A DNA stretch of 14,041 bases, from NCBI GenBank assembly GCA_937898155.1, contig CALEJO010000073.1:1-14041 (forward strand), read 5' to 3'. The notes beneath the pieces are model-generated. The model saw only the letters and a program-made list of their open reading frames with translations. It was not told the DNA's origin and did no database searches. Position 1 is the stretch's first letter; each line of letters starts with the position of its first letter. The DNA is from an uncultured Clostridia bacterium. Its GTDB lineage: Bacteria > Bacillota > Clostridia > Oscillospirales > CAG-272. A program made the translations under genes and the position numbers. Positions 1 to 6,124 of the stretch are shown one piece after another.

Positions 1-22
1 GTCAAATCTTTTATACTTCGGT

Positions 23-50
23 CGAGCGGAACGCTCGCGGGCTTTCTTTT
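23..50 (+). terminator. possible intrinsic terminator of an upstream gene
   Basis: A perfect 6-bp stem, CGAGCG (23-28) with CGCTCG (32-37), closes on the loop GAA. It is followed after CGGGC by a T-rich run at 42-50. The gap between stem and T-run is longer than in a strong terminator, and the gene it would serve lies outside the window, so this is tentative. Confidence 0.4.
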
Positions 51-56
51 TGCAAT

Positions 57-112
57 CTTTTTCTTTGCCCGCCAAAGAAAAAGTTGACGTTCCCTTTTCG
101 CAAAGAAAAGCG
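57..112. repeat. paired A/T-rich hairpins, candidate intergenic repeat
   Basis: Two adjacent inverted repeats are visible. CTTTTTCTTTG (57-67) pairs perfectly over 11 bp with CAAAGAAAAAG (73-83) around the loop CCCGC. CTTTTC (94-99) pairs with GAAAAG (105-110) around GCAAA. The 19-nt segment 94-112 recurs in inverted orientation at 4248-4266, also intergenic, and the 10-nt block at 121-130 recurs inverted at 4280-4289. This suggests a dispersed intergenic repeat family; its function is unknown. Confidence 0.5.
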
Positions 113-128
113 AAAAGCATCACGTTTC

Positions 129-157
129 TTGTTTTTCTGCGAAAATTATGTTATACT
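129..157 (+). promoter_or_regulatory. sigma-A promoter for the GNAT gene
   Basis: TTGTTT (129-134) is separated by 17 nt from TATACT (152-157), with a TG at 149-150 giving an extended -10. Transcription would start near 164, about 25 nt before the GNAT start codon. Confidence 0.6.
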
Positions 158-189
158 GAAAAAAACAAAAACCGAACGGAGTGATTCCT

Positions 190-738
190 ATGGAACTGAA
201 AACCGAGCGTTTGCTCCTGCGCGCGTGGCGCGAATCCGACGCAAACGACTTATATCAATACGCCAAAGACCCGCGTGTCGGTCCGATCGCGGGCTGGCGA
301 CCGCATACGAGCGTCAAAAATAGCTTGGAAGTCATTCAGCTCTATTTGAGCGGACCGGAGACCTATGCCGTGTGCCTGCAAAGCGACGGCAAGGCGATCG
401 GGAGCGTCGGCATCAAAACGGGCGAAGAAACCGATATGACCGACCGCGCGGACGAAGCGGAGATCGGATATTGGATCGGCGTGCCATTCTGGGGCAACGG
501 CTATATTCCCGAAGCGGTGCGCGAGTTGGAACGTCACGCGTTTGAAGACCTCGGCATGACGCGGCTGTGGTGCGGCTATTACGACGGCAATGAGCGCTCC
601 CGCCGCGTGCAGGAGAAATGCGGTTTCCGTTATCACCGGACCTCGGAGGGACTTTACGTGCCGCAAATGGATGAATACCGGAAAGGTCACGTGACGACCA
701 TTTCGCGGGAAGAATGGGAAAAAATCAAAAAAGTTTGA
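190..738 (+). CDS. GNAT family N-acetyltransferase (RimJ/RimL type)
   Basis: This gene encodes a 182-residue cytosolic acetyltransferase expected to move an acetyl group from acetyl-CoA to an amine; the substrate cannot be read from sequence. The N-terminus MELKTERLLLRAW is typical of the RimJ/RimL branch, which includes ribosomal-protein acetyltransferases but also many enzymes for small molecules. Motif A, the acetyl-CoA pyrophosphate site, lies near residues 91-109 (EIGYWIGVPFWGNGYIPEA), and motif B near 134-146 (NERSRRVQEKCGF). I chose ATG 190 over the in-frame GTG 181 because GGAG at 178-181 is the ribosome binding site, 8 nt before the ATG. The length is normal for the family. Its stop codon overlaps the ECF promoter of the next operon, so the two units abut, but I see no functional link between them. 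Confidence 0.9.
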   Translation: MELKTERLLLRAWRESDANDLYQYAKDPRVGPIAGWRPHTSVKNSLEVIQLYLSGPETYAVCLQSDGKAIGSVGIKTGEETDMTDRADEAEIGYWIGVPFWGNGYIPEAVRELERHAFEDLGMTRLWCGYYDGNERSRRVQEKCGFRYHRTSEGLYVPQMDEYRKGHVTTISREEWEKIKKV

Positions 739-763
739 AACGAAACTCCGTTCTTTCCGTCTA
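736..763 (+). promoter_or_regulatory. ECF-type promoter, likely autoregulatory
   Basis: TGAAAC (736-741) and CGTCTA (758-763) are separated by exactly 16 nt. This matches the known consensus of Bacillota ECF sigma promoters (TGAAAC, 16-17 nt, CGTC or CGTA, as for SigW and SigM of Bacillus subtilis). It lies directly upstream of an ECF sigma gene, with a predicted start near 770, and its -35 box overlaps the GNAT stop codon. I infer that the sigma factor drives its own operon from here. Confidence 0.75.
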
Positions 764-787
764 ACCGACGAATTCAGAAAGGAGGCG

Positions 788-1288
788 ATGACCGACGTGG
801 ACCTGAAAAAACTCTATGAGACCTCCTATATGCAGGTGTATTCCTACGTGATGACGCTCTGTAAAGAAAGCCACATGGCGGAGGAACTGACGCAGGAGAC
901 GTTTTTCAGAGCAATGACCGCCGAACGTGCCGCGGAATTTCATGGGCTTGCGCAGGAAACGACGTGGCTCTGCGCAATCGCGAAGCGCCTTTGGATCGAC
1001 GAAACGCGAAAGCGCAAACGAAACGCTGATCTGCCGGACGACGTGGATTCCGGAGAAGACGTCGCGCAGACCGTCGCGAACCGGGACGCTTCGTGGCGGC
1101 TCCACCGGCTTTTGCACGAGCTGGAAGAGCCGTATAAGGAAGTGTTCTCCCTGCGGGTGTTCGGCGAGCTGTCGTTCGCGGAAATCGGCGCCCTGTTCGG
1201 CAAAACCGAAACGTGGGCGCGCGTCACCTATCATCGCGCCAAACTGAAAATTCAGGAAAGGATGGAATCCAATGGATCAAACCTGTGA
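788..1288 (+). CDS. ECF subfamily RNA polymerase sigma factor
   Basis: The product is a 166-residue group 4 sigma factor that would redirect RNA polymerase to stress promoters. Sigma region 2 spans about residues 9-76 and includes the hallmark segment around AEELTQETFFRAM; region 4 spans about 103-157, with a helix-turn-helix around SFAEIGALFGKTETWARV. There is no region 1.1 or 3, as usual for this group. The start is uncertain: AAAGGAGG (778-785) leaves only 2 nt before ATG 788 but 11 nt before the in-frame GTG 797, which would begin MDLKKLYETSY, so the true start may be 797. The 3' end overlaps the anti-sigma gene by 17 nt, which suggests translational coupling. A near-consensus ECF promoter lies just upstream. 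The regulon cannot be deduced, but the membrane partner points to an envelope signal. Confidence 0.92.
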   Translation: MTDVDLKKLYETSYMQVYSYVMTLCKESHMAEELTQETFFRAMTAERAAEFHGLAQETTWLCAIAKRLWIDETRKRKRNADLPDDVDSGEDVAQTVANRDASWRLHRLLHELEEPYKEVFSLRVFGELSFAEIGALFGKTETWARVTYHRAKLKIQERMESNGSNL

Positions 1289-2231
1289 AATCGTGCGGGA
1301 TTTGCTCCCGCTGTATCTCGACGACGCGTGTAGCGATGCCAGCCGCGCACTCGTCGAAACGCATCTGACCGCGTGCTCCGATTGCACGTCCGTCTATGAC
1401 AAAATGAAAAACGACGCGCCGACGGAGACGCTCCATATCGAAAAGGAGGGACTGATCACGCGTCAGGCGAAACTGCTCCGCAGAAAAGGGGCTGTCGCGG
1501 GCGGCGTGGTCGGCGGCATTCTCCTTTTGCCGGTCGTCATTTGTCTCATCGTCAATCTCGCCGTTGGGCACGCGCTCGACTGGTTTTTCCTCGTGCTGAC
1601 GTCGCTTTTGCTGGTCGGCTCTCTGACCGTCGTGCCGCTTCTTTCGATGAAGCACCGCTTTTTGCGGACGGTGGCGTCCGCGACGGCGAGCTTGCTTTTG
1701 CTGTTTCTCGCGTGCTGTCTTTATACGGGCGGACGGTGGTTTTTCGTCGCCTCGACCGCGAGCATATTCGGACTCGCGGTCGTGCTTTTGCCGATCGTTG
1801 TCAACTGCGAGCCGATCAAAACACGTTTGCGCGGGCAAAAGGCACTCACGTGCATGGCGGTCGATACCGTATTGCTTTGTTTGATGCTCGTTGTGATCGG
1901 AATGCGCGCGGTGAGCGATGAATATCCGCTGGTCACGCTTGCGGCCACGCTTCCGAATCTGGTCTTTGCGTGGGGATTGTTTGCGCTGATCCGCTATTCG
2001 CGCGTCAGCGGGCTTGCCAAAGCCGGACTCTGCACGGTCTGGACGGGACTTTATCTGTTTTCGGTCAATACGGCGGTCGGCTTTCTGCTCCGCTCACCCG
2101 TCGCCCTGCCGCAAATTTCCGACGATAGCGGCAGGATTCTGTGGCTTCTTTTGATCGGATCTTCCGCTGTCGGCGCGTTGCTGATCGCGGTCGGACAATT
2201 CGCAAATAAGAAAAGAGGGAAGAATACGTGA
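1272..2231 (+). CDS. zf-HC2 anti-sigma factor with multiple membrane segments
   Basis: This 319-residue protein probably holds the preceding sigma factor inactive at the membrane. The cytosolic N-terminus has the zinc-binding anti-sigma (ZAS) signature, His31-x3-Cys35-x2-Cys38 with Cys5 as a possible further ligand, typical of the zf-HC2 family. After a short linker come about eight hydrophobic segments, near residues 75-98, 102-124, 132-150, 156-178, 192-212, 220-241, 250-272 and 287-309, ending in a basic tail KKRGKNT. Classic ZAS proteins have one membrane helix and an extracytoplasmic domain; here the membrane part is nearly the whole protein and has no large outer domain, so sensing is likely within the membrane or through a partner. 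The start ATG 1272 has AGGAAAGG upstream and overlaps the sigma gene; the stop overlaps the next start. Anti-sigma function is inferred from motif and position. Confidence 0.85.
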   Translation: MDQTCEIVRDLLPLYLDDACSDASRALVETHLTACSDCTSVYDKMKNDAPTETLHIEKEGLITRQAKLLRRKGAVAGGVVGGILLLPVVICLIVNLAVGHALDWFFLVLTSLLLVGSLTVVPLLSMKHRFLRTVASATASLLLLFLACCLYTGGRWFFVASTASIFGLAVVLLPIVVNCEPIKTRLRGQKALTCMAVDTVLLCLMLVVIGMRAVSDEYPLVTLAATLPNLVFAWGLFALIRYSRVSGLAKAGLCTVWTGLYLFSVNTAVGFLLRSPVALPQISDDSGRILWLLLIGSSAVGALLIAVGQFANKKRGKNT

Positions 2232-3226
2232 AGAAAATACTTGGACTTGGCCTGCTGGCGGCGCTTTTGCTGACGCTCCTTTGCGGATGCGGCTTTTCCA
2301 TCAACTTCGGCATCTATCAATATCCGAACGGACAGAACTATACCGCGGGGAGCGAGGCGAGCTTTTCCGCGCCGATCGACGCGATCGACGTGGATTGGCC
2401 CGCGGGCGCGGTGAAGATCGCGTATCACGAAAAGGAAACCGTGGAGTTATGTGAAACCGTGACGGGCTCTGTCGAGCCGGCGGAGGACGAGATCATGCAC
2501 TATTGGCTTGACGGCACGACGCTTCGCGTCAAATTTGCCGCGTCGGGAAGAACCTTGTTGATCACGCCACAGAAAGAGCTGACGATCCTTCTGCCGAGGT
2601 CGCTTATGCTCGATCGGCTTTCGGTCGATGTGGCGTCCGCCGAAGTGGATATCCGCACCGACGCGCGCAAAACGATCATTCAGGCGGCATCGGGCGAAGT
2701 GACATTGGCGCTTTCCGACGGAGAGAGCGTGGACGTGAGCACGGCGTCGGGCGCTGTTTCGGCGAAGCTTGCGCAGATGGCTGACGTGAGCATTGACACG
2801 GCATCGGGAAAGATCACGCTCGACGCGTCGCAAGTGACGGGTGCTGTGGAGCTTGACAGCGCAAGCGGAGATATGACGCTGACGGTCGGCACCGCGAAAC
2901 GTCTGACGGCAGAAACTGCGTCCGGCGAAATCGAGCTTGCGGCGGGCGAGATTTCGGAGGTTTCGTTCGACAGCGCGAGCGGCGACATCCGCGCCGTGTT
3001 TACCGCGATGCCGCGCGATTGCGAGATCGACACGGCGTCCGGCGGGATCCGGCTGACGCTGCCGAAGGACGCGAGCTTTGTCGCCGAGGTGGATACGGCC
3101 AGCGGTGATTTCGACTGCGAATTTGCCGTCGTGCGCAAAGGGAACCGCTATACCTGCGGCACCGGCGAGGTAAGATTGGAGCTGGAATCCGCTTCGGGCA
3201 ATATTCGCGTGCTTGCCGGGAACTGA
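2228..3226 (+). CDS. DUF4097-family repeat lipoprotein
   Basis: The 332-residue product is predicted to be a surface lipoprotein. A signal peptide (KK followed by a leucine-rich stretch) ends in the lipobox LCGC, with Cys21 as the lipidated residue. Residues 50-125 resemble the N-terminal part of DUF4097 proteins. From about residue 134 to the end the chain is a tandem repeat with a 19-20 residue period, each unit carrying an ASG turn (near 136, 154, 173, 192, 212, 231, 250, 270, 291 and 322; the first reads ASA), followed by short alternating beta strands. This implies a beta-helix-like solenoid. The start is GTG 2228, overlapping the upstream TGA by 4 nt, with GAGGGA as ribosome binding site, so it is translationally coupled to the anti-sigma gene. 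The molecular role of DUF4097 is not known; in this operon it could be a stress-response effector or a sensor that modulates the anti-sigma protein. Confidence 0.85.
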   Translation: MKKILGLGLLAALLLTLLCGCGFSINFGIYQYPNGQNYTAGSEASFSAPIDAIDVDWPAGAVKIAYHEKETVELCETVTGSVEPAEDEIMHYWLDGTTLRVKFAASGRTLLITPQKELTILLPRSLMLDRLSVDVASAEVDIRTDARKTIIQAASGEVTLALSDGESVDVSTASGAVSAKLAQMADVSIDTASGKITLDASQVTGAVELDSASGDMTLTVGTAKRLTAETASGEIELAAGEISEVSFDSASGDIRAVFTAMPRDCEIDTASGGIRLTLPKDASFVAEVDTASGDFDCEFAVVRKGNRYTCGTGEVRLELESASGNIRVLAGN

Positions 3227-3314
3227 GCCGGACAAAATCGGATTTGATCCGACAAGAAAAAAAGCAAAATCTGTGATATCCTATCATCGGTGGCGGAAAG
3301 GAGGGATCGCTTTC

Positions 3315-4217
3315 ATGGAATGGGTGACCTGTCTCAGAGAGGCGCTGAACTATATCGAAGCGCATCTGGAAGAGCCGCTCACGGTCGGTGAGATCGCGAA
3401 GCATGTGTATCTTTCGCCGTTTTATCTGCAAAAAGGATTCCAAGTCATGACGGGCTTCTCGATCGGTGAGTATATCCGCAATCGTCGGCTTTCCGAAGCG
3501 GCGCGCGTGCTTGCGGCGACGAAAGAAAAGATCATCGACGTCGCGCTTCGCTACGGATATGAAACACCCGAGAGCTTCACCAAGGCGTTCACGCGGTTTC
3601 ACGGAATCACGCCGAGCAAGGCGCGCTCTGCACCGGAAGCGATCCGCTGTTTTCCACCTCTTCATCTTCATATGGAAATCACAGGAGGAAATAACATGGA
3701 TTATGTCGTCAGCCCGATGTGGGGCATGAAACTGATCGGATTCGAGCGGGTGTTCACGATGGAGGAGGCATACGCGGAGATCCCGAAATTCTGGGATGAA
3801 ATCTGCGAAACGTATTGCACGCACACGATCTATGCGGGCAAAGCGCCGTCGTGCCCCGAGGAGCATGCCATCATCGACAACTGCATCGGCGAATACGGTG
3901 TTTGCATCGACGACCTCGGCGAGGGGAAATTCCGTTATCTGATCGCGGGCAAATATGCCGGCGGGGAAGTGCCGAAGAGCATGACGCTCGTCGAGCTTCC
4001 GGCGGGCGAATGGGCAAAATTTCGCTCGATCGGTCCGATCCCGGAGGCGTTGCAAGCGCTGAATACGCGGGTATTCAGGGAATGGCTACCCGGCAATCCC
4101 GATTTTGAGATCGCGGGGGGCTATAACATCGAATGGTATTCCTGCGACGGAGAAAAGACCGACGCCGACTATCAAAGCGGCATTTGGGTGCCGGTCAAGC
4201 GCAAGAAAAAAGCATAA
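3315..4217 (+). CDS. AraC/Rob-type regulator with GyrI-like effector domain
   Basis: The gene encodes a 300-residue transcription factor. An N-terminal AraC DNA-binding domain with two helix-turn-helix units (about residues 22-43 and 71-95, ending GITPSKAR) is joined to a C-terminal GyrI-like small-molecule binding domain (about 128-294). This order matches Rob and related multidrug or stress regulators rather than classic AraC. ATG 3315 is chosen because AAAGGAGGG (3296-3304) lies 10 nt upstream; a longer in-frame reading from 3213 would overlap the lipoprotein gene and has no ribosome binding site. An in-frame ATG at 3696 (Met128) has AGGAGG at 3683-3688, so the effector domain could also be made alone. 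The gap to the lipoprotein gene is 88 nt, with no clear promoter or terminator, so read-through from the sigma operon is possible. A hairpin terminator follows. The ligand and targets are unknown. Confidence 0.9.
   Translation: MEWVTCLREALNYIEAHLEEPLTVGEIAKHVYLSPFYLQKGFQVMTGFSIGEYIRNRRLSEAARVLAATKEKIIDVALRYGYETPESFTKAFTRFHGITPSKARSAPEAIRCFPPLHLHMEITGGNNMDYVVSPMWGMKLIGFERVFTMEEAYAEIPKFWDEICETYCTHTIYAGKAPSCPEEHAIIDNCIGEYGVCIDDLGEGKFRYLIAGKYAGGEVPKSMTLVELPAGEWAKFRSIGPIPEALQALNTRVFREWLPGNPDFEIAGGYNIEWYSCDGEKTDADYQSGIWVPVKRKKKA
3683..3698 (+). promoter_or_regulatory. internal ribosome binding site and in-frame start in the AraC gene
   Basis: AGGAGG (3683-3688) is followed after 7 nt by ATG (3696-3698), which is codon 128 of the regulator and sits exactly at the start of the GyrI-like domain. 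Sequence and spacing are as good as those of true starts in this window. It may direct a separate ~173-residue effector-domain protein, or it may be a by-product of the GG codons in the linker. Confidence 0.45.
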
Positions 4218-4222
4218 AAAAG

Positions 4223-4256
4223 AGTCCCGCGCGATGCGCGGGACTTCCGCTTTTCT
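4223..4256 (+). terminator. intrinsic terminator after the AraC-type gene
   Basis: A perfect 10-bp stem, AGTCCCGCGC (4223-4232) with GCGCGGGACT (4236-4245), has a 3-nt loop GAT. It is preceded by an A-run and followed by a T-rich stretch at 4245-4256 broken by CCGC. It starts 5 nt after the stop codon of the regulator. Confidence 0.75.
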
Positions 4257-4289
4257 TTGCGAAAAGAAAAGCTCGGCAAAAGAAACGTG
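4248..4289. repeat. second copy of the intergenic repeat modules
   Basis: Positions 4248-4266 are the exact reverse complement of 94-112 (19 nt), and 4280-4289 is the reverse complement of 121-130 (10 nt). The two modules occur in a different relative order at the two loci, so this is not a simple inverted duplication. The segment can fold through GCTTTTC (4249-4255) and GAAAAGC (4266-4272). Confidence 0.45.
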
Positions 4290-4323
4290 TCCGTCATGCG
4301 CGGGACATTTTGCGCGCTCTATC

Positions 4324-4351
4324 TTGCTTTTTTCTCGTTTTGTGATAAAAT
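4324..4351 (+). promoter_or_regulatory. sigma-A promoter for the SGNH hydrolase gene
   Basis: TTGCTT (4324-4329), a 16-nt spacer and TAAAAT (4346-4351), with TG at 4343-4344 as an extended -10. Transcription would begin near 4358, about 28 nt before the start codon. Confidence 0.55.
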
Positions 4352-4385
4352 AACGAGTAAAGAACAAAGGGGAAGTGATTGGTTT

Positions 4386-4949
4386 ATGAAAAAAGTGATT
4401 TTGTTGGGCGATTCGATCCGCTTGGTCGGATACGGCGAAGTGGTGGCGGAAATGCTCGCAAAAAACGGTTGTGACGTTTGGCAACCGGATGACAACAGCC
4501 GGTTTTGTCAATTCACCCTGCGGCAGATTTTCGATCATGCCGCGAAAATCCAAGATAGCGACGTCGTCCACTTCAATTGCGGTGCGTGGGACATCTGCGA
4601 ATTGTTCGGCGACGGACCGTTCACCGACATGGAAACTTACGTCCGCACGATGCGTCGGATCGTGAAGGTGCTGAAAAAACTCGGCGTCAAGCAGATTATT
4701 TTCGCGACGACCACACCGGTCAGACCGGAAAGCACACATAACCGCAATGAGGTCGTCCGGAACTATAATGAAGTCATCGTGCCGATCCTGCAAGCCGAGG
4801 GGTGCCGGATCAACGACCTGTATGCGCTCGTCGCGCCCGATATCGAGCGGTTTATCCGCGACGATACGATTCATCTTTCCGATGAGGGAACGGCACTGTG
4901 CGCGAAAGCAACGGTGGATGCGATCTGCGACGCCATGGCAGAATTCTGA
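4386..4949 (+). CDS. SGNH/GDSL-type hydrolase
   Basis: This 187-residue protein has the layout of an SGNH hydrolase, a family of serine esterases, lipases and carbohydrate deacetylases. The nucleophile block is GDSIR with Ser10 right after a short beta strand (KKVILLGDS). The third block is seen in HFNCGAWD with Asn64, and the C-terminal DDTIHLSDEG supplies the Asp160-x2-His163 pair of the catalytic triad. The block II glycine is probably Gly15 or Gly17. No signal peptide or membrane segment is present, so it should act in the cytosol. ATG 4386 has AAGGGGAAGTGA at 4368-4379, only a few bases upstream; the longer reading from 4257 would run through the promoter and repeat region and is rejected. 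It appears monocistronic. The substrate cannot be predicted; an acyl or acetyl ester of a carbohydrate is one possibility. Confidence 0.85.
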   Translation: MKKVILLGDSIRLVGYGEVVAEMLAKNGCDVWQPDDNSRFCQFTLRQIFDHAAKIQDSDVVHFNCGAWDICELFGDGPFTDMETYVRTMRRIVKVLKKLGVKQIIFATTTPVRPESTHNRNEVVRNYNEVIVPILQAEGCRINDLYALVAPDIERFIRDDTIHLSDEGTALCAKATVDAICDAMAEF

Positions 4950-4981
4950 AAAACGGACGGACGAATGTCCCGGGTCGGGTG

Positions 4982-5242
4982 ATGAAAATGACCGGATTTA
5001 CAAATTTCGAAGAAAATATTGACAAAACGGTCGAAATGTTAAGTGCGGAAATGGATTTCATTGCTTTCGACGCGCAGGACGTGATCACGACGTCGGGGCC
5101 CAAGCTCCCCCTTGCTTTTGCCAACGGAAATGCACTGTATAACGGAGAGGACTTCTTCAATCGTCTGAAGACAAACATAAATGCTGTTGACTGTTTGGAT
5201 TACGCCATTTTGTCTGCCAGCTGTGCGCCGCCGAGAATGTGA
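4982..5242 (+). CDS. possible small protein with DVITTSG motif
   Basis: An 86-codon reading frame starts at ATG 4982 (alternative ATG 4988, about 8 nt after a weak GGGTGA site), 32 nt after the SGNH gene. The translated product is soluble, acidic in its N-terminal half, and contains FDAQDVITTSG (about residues 29-39) followed by a proline- and glycine-containing tail. From memory, many short uncharacterised Clostridia proteins carry a similar D-V-I-x-T-S-G segment near a variable C-terminus; I cannot check this here. Codon choice in the first two thirds resembles that of neighbouring genes. The last 43 bases overlap the 3' end of the convergent HIT gene, which makes the C-terminus doubtful: it may be decayed or have lost its natural stop. 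No function is assigned. Confidence 0.4.
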   Translation: MKMTGFTNFEENIDKTVEMLSAEMDFIAFDAQDVITTSGPKLPLAFANGNALYNGEDFFNRLKTNINAVDCLDYAILSASCAPPRM

Positions 5243-5541
5243 AAATGCAGATGCGGCACGCTTTGGCAAGCGTCGGGACCGCAGTTGGAAATCACGCGGT
5301 ATCCGTTCGTGACACCGGCGAGCTTCGCGATCTTCGGAATATTCTCGAAAATATACGCGACGATGCCGGCGTTTTGTGCGGTGATCGCATCGACGGATTC
5401 GATGTGGATTTTCGGGATGACAAGCACGTGCACGGGAGCTTGCGGGTTGATGTCACAAAACGCTAGAATGCGCTCGTCCTCATAAATTTTGCCGGACGGG
5501 ATCTCGCCCGCCGCGATTTTGCAGAAAAGACAGTTTTCCAT
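5200..5541 (-). CDS. HIT-family nucleotide hydrolase (HinT-like)
   Basis: The 113-residue product is a full-length histidine triad protein of the HinT branch. These cytosolic dimeric enzymes cleave the P-N bond of nucleoside phosphoramidates and can hydrolyse aminoacyl-adenylates. The signature PHLHFHILGG gives the triad His97-x-His99-x-His101, with His99 the usual nucleophile position. The N-terminal CLFCKI has a Cys4-x2-Cys7 pair, which with His46 and His97 could bind structural zinc as in some bacterial homologues. The start codon is 6 nt past the mscL stop, and its ribosome binding site (AAAGG, 5552-5556) lies inside the end of mscL, so the two are probably co-transcribed and coupled. No clear terminator is seen after the stop, where the convergent small ORF overlaps it. 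Confidence 0.95.
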   Translation of the reverse strand: MENCLFCKIAAGEIPSGKIYEDERILAFCDINPQAPVHVLVIPKIHIESVDAITAQNAGIVAYIFENIPKIAKLAGVTNGYRVISNCGPDACQSVPHLHFHILGGAQLADKMA

Positions 5542-5547
5542 AAAGCA

Positions 5548-6093
5548 TCAACCTTTGTTCAGAGAATCGCGGATCTCACGGAGTAGCGCGACCGTCTCTT
5601 TTTCACGGGCAAGCGCTTCCGCGGCGAGGCGCTCTGCCTCTGCCTGTGCGGCTTCCGCTGCCTGCTTCTCGGCTTCGGCTTTGGCTTTTGCTTCTTCTTC
5701 GGCTTTTGCCGCTTCCGCTTTCTCTTTCTCGGAGACGGAAAGCTCTTTTGCCTTGTTCGTCAGCTTGGTGAAATAGCGGATGATGATGAACATGACGAAG
5801 GCAATGATCAGAAAATCAATGATCGCCTGCACGAACGCGCCCCACGCAATCTGAATGGAGGGCGTGACGACGGCGCCTTCCGCGTCGAGCACTTCCTCGC
5901 GGATCACCCAGATCAGGTCTTTCAGATTGACGCCGCCTGTGATGAACGACACGAGCGGAGAGATGAACGCCGCGGTGAACGCGGAAACGATCGCCGAGAA
6001 GGCGCCCGCGACCGCGACACCGACCGCCATATCCACGACGTTGCCGCGATTGATGAATTTTTTGAAATCAGAGATAAAACCGGTCTTTTTCAT
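5548..6093 (-). CDS. mscL: large-conductance mechanosensitive channel MscL
   Basis: This is the homopentameric inner-membrane channel that opens under high membrane tension and releases solutes during hypo-osmotic shock. The N-terminal amphipathic helix and TM1 (about residues 15-45, with the conserved RGNVVDMAVGV) line the pore; TM2 lies at about 82-107 (QAIIDFLIIAFVMFIIIRY). The end LLREIRDSL is the standard MscL C-terminal helix. At 181 residues the protein is longer than the usual 130-150 because an Ala/Glu/Lys-rich segment (about 115-165), predicted to be a coiled coil, is inserted between TM2 and the terminal helix. The start at 6093 has AAGGAAGGAC upstream. It begins 31 nt after alaS and ends 6 nt before the HIT gene, in the same direction, so an alaS-mscL-HIT operon is likely. 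Confidence 0.97.
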   Translation of the reverse strand: MKKTGFISDFKKFINRGNVVDMAVGVAVAGAFSAIVSAFTAAFISPLVSFITGGVNLKDLIWVIREEVLDAEGAVVTPSIQIAWGAFVQAIIDFLIIAFVMFIIIRYFTKLTNKAKELSVSEKEKAEAAKAEEEAKAKAEAEKQAAEAAQAEAERLAAEALAREKETVALLREIRDSLNKG

Positions 6094-6124
6094 GTTGATG
6101 GTCCTTCCTTTATGATAAAATAGT

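Noticed and set aside
3238..3252. Terminator between the lipoprotein and AraC-type genes
   Set aside because: TCGGAT-TTG-ATCCGA is a clean 6-bp hairpin but is followed by an A-run, not a T-run, so it should not end plus-strand transcripts.
5153..5168. Terminator after the HIT gene on the minus strand
   Set aside because: CTTCA/TGAAG forms only a 5-bp stem with a 6-nt loop and no U-run follows on the minus strand.
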